Position numbers and translations under genes: made by a program
Part shown: in pieces, positions 57,009 through 64,000 of the stretch
How the letters are laid out: each line of letters starts with the position of its first letter
How positions within the stretch are numbered: the stretch's first letter is position 1
NCBI RefSeq assembly: GCF_029867415.1
Contig: NW_026705302.1
Coordinates: 1 to 64,000 of the forward strand
DNA from: Vicia villosa
Lineage: Eukaryota > Streptophyta > Magnoliopsida > Fabales > Fabaceae
Length of the DNA: 64,000 bases
Direction: 5' to 3'
The notes under the pieces: generated by a model
Told to the model about the DNA's origin: nothing
Seen by the model: only the letters and a program-made list of their open reading frames with translations
Database searches by the model: none

Positions 57009-60000
57009 TGTTGCACCCCAAAATTTGCCCACATATTTATTTATAACTGGCTTATGCTTCGAATTTCATCTGTGTATTTCCATTAGAACATTAACATGAC
57101 TTGCATTCATTCATTGAATAAAACATCTAAAAGCATGGGATCTAGGATCATGAAGCAAACTGGGGTCTCACATAGGCCTGGCACAAGCTTATTCATTTCC
57201 TCAATAGGATGCTTGATGTTTGATCAGAAGATAATGATTGGTTCAATCTTTGAAAAAACACTTGATCAAAGGGTTTCTAATTACAAGAGGTTCTTGGTTG
57301 GGAGCATTAATTCATTTGGATGGATTAGTTATACTAAAAACATTGGCCCATTCAAAGCGTTTCCATCACAGGTTATTGACTTGATTCATCTAAGCGGATT
57401 GTGTTACAATTCGTTGATTAAAGGGTCTCATTTCTGTTGCAAATTATGGGTTGGATGTCGTTCGAGATATTAAAATGCAAAGTGTGGAAAGTTAAATCTT
57501 AAGTTCTAGAATTGGAAATGAATACAAATGATATGAATTTGGAGGAAAGGAGGGAATTTGAAGATGTGAGCTCACGGGTTGACTCTTGGTCAACAAAGTC
57601 AACCATGGAAGGTTGAGTTCTGTTGACCAACTATTGTTGTTTTGCTCATTTTTGTGGCAATAGGCTAATACTCCATTCTCAAGATATTGCGGTGTTCCCA
57701 TTCAAAAAGAAAGGAAAAGAAGACTTAAATCCAAAGTGATGCAAAGTGGAGGGAAATCACGTGGGATTTAAAGTCAAAGGCATAAATTCAAGTATCAAGA
57801 GTTAAGTTACAAATATCATCCATTTTTCATTAAAAGCATCTAAGTTCATTGTAAAAATTCTGTCATGCTCACATCACCTTACAAGTCCATTTCAAATACC
57901 ACTTCTTATTACAAAGTTACGCAAAAGCCCAGCTACAAAAGAAAATTCAAATGTCCCATACATGCTAATACTCAAAGTTACAAACTCGGTCCCTAAGGAA
58001 AGATAGAACCGACTCGCCGCATCAATCAACAAAAACCGCAGCTGAACCTAAATCCTACATGTTGACACAAACTGGGAAACCCTCCACTAAGCCTTGCACC
58101 TGTAAAGAGTAGCCATTCAACTAACATGCTTCCTACAAAGACCAATACAAACTCAGCATAACAGAACCAAAAGATTCAGCATAACAATCGGAAGAAAAAA
58201 GAGAAAACTAACACAACTCAAACCGTACCTGCACAATGTCGAAACTCAGGCCGTAACCCGATGTCCATAAGTTGCTGCTACGGTACGGTCCCTGCAACAG
58301 TCAAGCACCAGTTCAGATTCATTTCACACTCGGTCAACTTGCATACACACGCATTCAGAAACAGTTCAAAAAAAATAGCCTAAACCACAAACCTGCAGTG
58401 GCATATCAGACAAAAAATCAGCAAACATCAAGCATTGATTATCCATAACAAACTTCAAAAATCAGTTACAATTTCAACTAACTTTCTAACAACCTATAAC
58501 TACCAGAACAGAACTAACATAATGGGAAGGAGAGAACCATAACAGAAAAGAGAAGAAAAATCGGTTACAACAGAGAGTTACCTCACAACCGAATCAAGAT
58601 AAAAAACTGGATTCTCTCTTCAGCCTTGGGGAGAGATCGCCATTCTCTCATTTTCACCACCTTCATCTTCATTTATCTCCCACCATTATCACGCTCCATC
58701 ATCTACAGAGTTTCTTCATTCACAATCATCACCTTCAATCTTAACCACATACAAGAAACCTCTTCAACCTGCATCTTTCAATCATCAATAATCTTCCTCC
58801 ATTCACAACAATCGCCATGACTTTCATCTCCACCTTCCTACAATCTTCATCACAAAAACAGGAAATCATCTTCAACCATCACCGATTCTTCATCATCTCG
58901 TCGTCAAACTTCAACCTTCTTCTGATATAACCTTCACGATCTTAAACTTTTCTCTGGTTCATTGACACTTCATCATCAACCTCCAAAAACTTCATCCCTC
59001 GATCTACACATCACAGAATCGTAACAACCTCACCTTCATCCTTCATCGCTTCGATCTCCATCACGTATCCGCAGCAAGCTTTCTCTATCTACAATCATTG
59101 ACGTCAAAAGGAACCATCGATTTCTCTCCAATCGCCATCTTCTTCTGCAATAACAACAGTTATCACGATCTCATCATCGTAGCAAATCCGAAACACCGAA
59201 AGAACCAGAAAAAAGAAGAAGGATCGAACAGAGACGGAGGATCGATTTGAGAGGGTTTGATCGGAAATGTCAGATTGAGAGTGAATCATAAACGGAGAGA
59301 AGAGATAAGGGAGAGCGTTTCGGTTTGTCTTTGGTCATGGTGGTACAATGGAGGATTTCATCGGAGAAGAAGAGCCTCCGCGCCGCAGTTCGCTGTTCGT
59401 GAAGGAGAGGAGCTGAGAGGTGAACGCAAAGGACTCCAATCGTCACTCTTCAAGTAACCCTATCCCCTTTTGTTTATTATTATAATTAGTATATTATTAT
59501 GTTAATGTTAATTATGTTAATATCATAAAGTCTGATCATTAGGTTTAATTAGGGATTAATATCATAAGGTCTGGATTATTCGGCTTTGATTAGGGATTAA
59601 TCAGCAATAATAATTGGTTAATAAAATTGAAGAATGGTTGAATTGGATCAAACAAAATCTGAAGATGGATTGAAACTCCATTAGGCCTTCACTGAAATCG
59701 CTATTTCCACCCCCAGGACAAGGCCCAAAACGCGCCCTAGTGTAAATCCAATGCATTTCATTTTGCTTCTGCACCCCCATGTGTTGTTAGATTTTTCTCC
59801 TTTTGCAATTTGTATCTCTTCTAACTTTGGTTCCATAAATCAGTTTTAGCTCAAATGAAAAATCAATAAAAATATTTTTTAGATAGTTTTATGTATGTAG
59901 ATAATTGTAGTATTTTTTCTAGATTTTTAGAAATTGTTTTCCTATTTTTAATAAATCCTTTCTTTCAACATGTTCATTGTGTTTTTAAGTTTGATCGGTT

Positions 60001-61984
60001 TTGCAAATTAATTTTGTTTAATACCTTAGGAGTAGAATTTAATTGCCATTTTTTGTGTGATATCAGTAGACTCATATACCATATTGTGTGAAAAAGATAA
60101 AAGTTTAATTCTATGTTTTGGTTAGGTTTTCATTAGATTTTCTATACCCGATTTATGTACGTTCCTAAACGGATAACCATGTGAATTTGACCTATAATTT
60201 GCTTTGCCTTTATGCAATTGACTTAGTTTCTTTTTGTACATATAAGTAGGGATGTTTAGAGGTCCTAAGACCTGGAGTTGAATTTTTCAAGTCATGTCTT
60301 CTCTTTTTACTTGAATTTTCCTTTCTTACATGTACATAACTTACCTTTGGTTAACGATTGCACTATAACTTGTCCGAATGACCTATAATTTTGTATGAAA
60401 CTTCTTGACTTGTTTTGTGATTGCTTAGACACCTTTTAGAGGTCATTAGCTACTGACTCATAGCATTTGATTACACCTTTCTAACTTCACTCCTAATTTG
60501 AATTCTATTAACTAGTTTTGACCTAGTTTTGTATAGTTTTGTTAGAACTTTGTTTGTTTCAAGTTAATTGACTAACATAGATTGGTACAAGGTATTGGAC
60601 CTATAAATGAACTAATTGCTACTGACTTTAAGCTTTGCTCATGGTTTCATTTGCTTTTCGTTTCGGTTAATTGATGTTAGTTCGCTAATTGTTAAGTGAC
60701 GATTTATGCGATACTTTGGTAACTCTTTGTGAATATTTTCGTGTGATGTCATGATGCTTTTGTGTTTGATTTGGGACACTTATTTCCTTGATTTGCTACT
60801 GCCCTAGGGCTCTCTTCTCATCTTGTTGGAGTTGTAACTCCATTCTTTTGCCATGTTCCCTTAGACTCTTCCTTCTTTGTTAAGAGGAATTGAGACAGGT
60901 TAGGATAGTTATCCTTGACCTTAGGGCCATTAGACTTAGATTAGAATAACTTAGATTAGAGAATAGGTTAGTTCCCTTTTGTTCATTCTTTTCTCTTTTC
61001 AACATTAAAACATTAACAAATAGAGATGCGAATCACATTAAGAAAGTGATAGAGAGATGAGTGGGATTCATTCCCTAATCTGTTTCTCAATCACTTAGTG
61101 GCATAGAAATGAGTGGGATTCATTCCCTAATCTGTTTCTCGGTCACTACTTAATGGGAGAGAAATGAGTGGGATTCATTCCCTAATCTGTTTCTCAAACA
61201 TTAATTAATGGGATAGAAATGAGTGGGATTCATTCCCTAATCTGTTTCTTGAACATTATATAATGGGATAGAAGTGAGTGGGATTCATTCCCTAATCTGC
61301 TTCTCAATCATTATACATTTTATGTGATTCTAATCGCAAAGTAAATTCCCTTAAAAAATACCCAACCAAAAAACACTCAAAACACTTAATAAAGGCTCGA
61401 ATTAAAACAAAGTGACGAAGTGGTGCGAAACCTTGTATTGGGTTTTGTTCATCATGTAGTTACATAAAAAACACAAACCCAAGTTCACTCTTTTGCCTTG
61501 TTAGGCGCTTAAGAACAAGTTAAGTCCTTTCCAAAAGTAGGCGTATAAGTCTCCAAAGGTCGAGCATCGTGGATTGTGACCTTAACCTCTGTTCAACTAA
61601 AAAACACAAAACAAATGGAAACTATGGAGCCGAACTACGGTCGCTCTGATTCCTTGTAAGGGATACGTAGGCATTGGGTCGCGGGGCCTAAGCGAGCACA
61701 CTTGTAAATAATTCCTTCTTTTCCCCGTATTTCTTTTGCATTCATTCGCATTTAGGTTTAGACATAGATACACCCTTTAGATAGAAACAAACATAGGTGG
61801 ATACCATCGAGTACGATGGGCGTGAGGGGTGCTAGCACCTTCCCCTTGCGTAACCGACTCCCGTGCCCTGTTCTCTGGTCGAAAGACCTTGTTCTTGTTC
61901 TGAGTTAGGTTTTCTGATATTCCTTTCCCTTATGGGATGAATATATTAGTGGCGACTCTGATTCCATTTTTCGCGGTAGCGACA
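57009..61984 (+). repeat. 3' LTR of D (4976 bp)
   Basis: Same content as the 5' LTR with about five substitutions and a one-base loss near the end (CGCGG against CGCGGG). Double hairpin at 61804-61850. Followed by target duplication catag. Confidence 0.95.
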
Positions 61985-63378
61985 CATAGCGCAATATTTC
62001 GTGTCCCGAATAAAAAAGATCAAATATGGAAGAGAATTGTATGCGGTTGATTTAAGACTTGTGGAGGTTTTATCGTGTAGTCGCTATGATTTTATCAAGC
62101 TTCTGATAAACCCCATTGAATTTAAATCCGAGTACATCATTCACTCACCATCGATCTCCTACTAACTTTGATAACATACTTGACAAGTTTCAAGATGGTT
62201 ATCTTTAACATTTAACAACTAACTTTAATTTCCGCACCTTTACTATACCGCTCTTTATATTTCTAGCTTTATCGCTTTATTTTATCATTTCATCATATTT
62301 ACTTTCCGCCGTTTTTTCTTTGTCCGCTTGGACATATGTTTATGCTTCCGTTATTTTTCTTTTGTCCACTTGGACCATACTTTATTTTTATGCTAAAACA
62401 CTAATAAGCAATCGAAAAATCTAAAAAATACATAAGGCTCTCTTTGGACTATCGGTTACTATCCCTAGCATTTTGGAGATTCGGACTTATGGACCTAGTA
62501 CCTCTGGACTCATTCTATTACTACCCTGTGATTGTTCTGTCTGTCTGGCATTGTTTTGTTGTATGTTTATGTGTGCAGGTACTTCCTTGAAAGCCCTTGA
62601 TGGTTAATGCCAAGGCATTGATATAAGGATTTTACCCGAAAACAGCCGTTACTCTGCCCGATTTTCGTCAGAATCTTAATGTGCTTAATAAAAAGTGGTG
62701 CTAAGACAATAAGTTCATCTGGATCCCCAAGTGTTAATGTATTGGTATTGATAATTCCAAAGGATGGGAAATCTACCTTGACTCACAATGTCAAGTGTTG
62801 GCTTCTTACTTCGGTTAGACCGTTCTTTTCCTTAGCTTTTATTTTACGCAATAGGATAGCCTCTTCATCTCCTCCCATTCTTAAATTTTCAAAATCTTCT
62901 CCCTTTTTCCAAAATATTCTTATGTTTGCAATCTTTTCAAAACCTTTTCTTTTAAAATATCTTTCGCCCTTAGTGGCTTTTCTTCAAAAGTTTAGACACC
63001 GTTAATTGTCGAAACGAGTGGTTATACCCCACGATTTTGAAATTGATTGATAATAACGAGATCTTTTCCGCGTGAGAGAGCTAGTGGCATACTCGTTGAT
63101 TTTATCCGAGTCGGCGCCCTTCTTTCATTTGCGATGCAAAGAACTTGTTTGTTCTCATGCTCAAGATCAATGGCTGAGTATTTCTCTCTAACGACAACAA
63201 AGTGTTTATTCGTTTTAAAAACGTTTTTCCCTTTAAGCGGAACTACATTAGCTCTGACTTCTCCATTGCACCGAGGAGGTATGTAGGCACAAGGCTTAAC
63301 GTCTTGCCGAGCTTATTTTAAAAATAAAACAAACCGTTTTTTTTAGCACACACACAACACAGATTTTCAAAAAGGTTC

Positions 63379-63427
63379 CCGTGGAGTACCACGGATATGA
63401 GGGGTGCTTTAAACCTTCCCCTCATAT
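63379..63427 (+). promoter_or_regulatory. U5 double hairpin in second LTR of B
   Basis: Same sequence as 33891-33939. Confidence 0.75.
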
Positions 63428-63593
63428 AATCAACACCCGAACCTGAGTTCTCTTTCTTGTTTTAAAAACAAAACTTTGGGTTTTACGTTCTTTTCCCTTT
63501 TCCTTTGAAAAAATAAAGCGCGGTGGCGATTTCAAAACGGAATATTGATTCGAGTCAATCCCATGGCTTCGATATCAGATTTTCCCCGCTACA

Positions 63594-63797
63594 GAAAAAT
63601 GGCGACTTCACTGGGGATCCAGTTTTTAGTGTGTTAAGCCTATTTTTGTTTATCTGTGTGTTTTTGTCTGTATATATTATTGTGCGCTTTGTTTGTTTAT
63701 TTTCTTTTTTTTCTTTTTGGTGCTCGATGGTTCCTCTGTGATGAGATAAAGTTCTAACCCGAACTTTGGCGAGTAACTTGAGATAGGAGGTGGTAAG
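63594..63797 (+). other. PBS and start of a second internal region of B
   Basis: PBS at 63600 and following bases match 34106-34309 with one or two changes, then break at a new LTR start. This shows that the second LTR is not the right end of B. Confidence 0.85.
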
Positions 63798-64000
63798 TGT
63801 AACACCCCAATTCTACCCAAAGCATTTAGGCAAGAAAATATCAGAGTATTTAAAATTTCATACAACACAATTAGGATGTTACACTAAGTAACCAAACAAA
63901 CACCTAGAAAATAAACGGACATCAACGATGCCAAAAGCATACACACCTGCCAATAAAATGATACATAACACACGGAAGATATGAACATATATATATATAT
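63798..64000 (+). mobile_element. Start of another LTR element (right edge)
   Basis: TGTAACACCCCAATTCTACC begins here and breaks the B internal sequence. Such starts are common in Tekay-type chromoviruses. Ends in an (AT)n run at 63987-64000. Candidate target duplication gtaag (63793-63797). Confidence 0.6.

Larger units (their letters stand above)
46598..61984 (+). mobile_element. Complete non-autonomous Ogre derivative D (15.4 kb)
   Basis: LTRs of 4977 and 4976 bp with about five substitutions and one 1-base indel seen, target duplication catag, PBS at 51577 and polypurine tract at 56983. The 5.4-kb internal region has only gag scraps and repeat arrays; no protease, RT or integrase. It is thus a large retrotransposon derivative, probably mobilised by an autonomous Ogre. 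It lies within the second LTR of B. Confidence 0.95.
40418..63593 (+). repeat. Second LTR of B, split by C and D
   Basis: Pieces 40418-41263, 45767-46597 and 61985-63593 join into one LTR of about 3.3 kb, colinear with 30206-34105. It lacks the gag piece and keeps about 211 bp (46585-46597 plus 61990-62187) lost in the first LTR. PBS follows at 63600. Confidence 0.9.
30206..63797 (+). mobile_element. Ogre derivative B (non-autonomous, LTR-internal-LTR-internal)
   Basis: LTR (30206-34105), internal (34106-40417), second LTR (40418-63593, holding C and D), then PBS and 190 bp of a second internal copy before another LTR starts at 63798. The internal region has a shortened gag and no protease, RT, RNase H or integrase. 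The two LTRs differ at about four bases, one short repeat unit and one large swap. It inserted in A2; candidate target duplication atagc (30201-30205); right end not in window. Confidence 0.85.

Overview
The window is plant repeat DNA built almost entirely of nested LTR retrotransposons. I see no ordinary host gene. Very long (3 to 5 kb) LTRs beginning TGTTATACCCC, TGTCATACCCC or TGTTGCACCCC, a TGGCGACT-type primer binding site (PBS), dual RNase H domains and AT-rich introns-free flanks are hallmarks of Ogre/Tat Ty3-gypsy elements. Their density suggests a legume of the tribe Fabeae (pea, vetch, faba bean or relatives). This is inference from sequence style; no search was run.

Left part (1-20.2 kb). 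A plus-strand Ogre enters from the left edge with RT, two RNase H domains and integrase (2-2854), a 3' untranslated region, and a full 3' LTR (4669-9724). It sits in a minus-strand Athila-like gag relic (9725-10921 and 19883-about 20235). The same relic is split by a complete, very young Ty1-copia Sirevirus-like element (10922-19877; TSD tttct; two 1252-bp LTRs with two differences seen). That element keeps gag and an extra 812-codon ORF but has lost nearly all of pol.

Middle (20.2-30.2 kb). A minus-strand solo LTR (20382-21451, TSD acatc) and degenerate chromovirus pieces come first. Then follow the starts of successively nested Ogre-type elements: the minus-strand LTR end of F (24285-24520), plus-strand E (24521-29427), and plus-strand A2 (29428-30205). 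Their other halves lie beyond the right edge.

Right part (30.2-64 kb). Element B is a pol-less Ogre derivative: LTR (30206-34105), internal region with a shortened gag (34106-40417), second LTR (40418-63593), then PBS and the start of a second internal region. The second LTR is split by a minus-strand solo LTR C (41264-45766, TSD ctaaa) and by a complete 15.4-kb pol-less Ogre derivative D (46598-61984, TSD catag, near-identical 5-kb LTRs). A further LTR starts at 63798.

The system probably works in trans. Non-autonomous B and D, and the copia element, retain cis signals (LTR, PBS, polypurine tract) and would need RT and integrase from autonomous relatives such as the Ogre at the left edge. 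Most notable observations: (1) a tandem two-hairpin RNA element just inside the 3' end of every Ogre-type LTR here, with compensatory base changes between families; (2) a 55-codon two-membrane-segment micro-ORF with its own TATA box inside the upstream LTR region of one Ogre family, open in two diverged copies; (3) an 821-bp piece of gag transplanted into one LTR of B; (4) a PBS-like motif repeated inside LTR ends.
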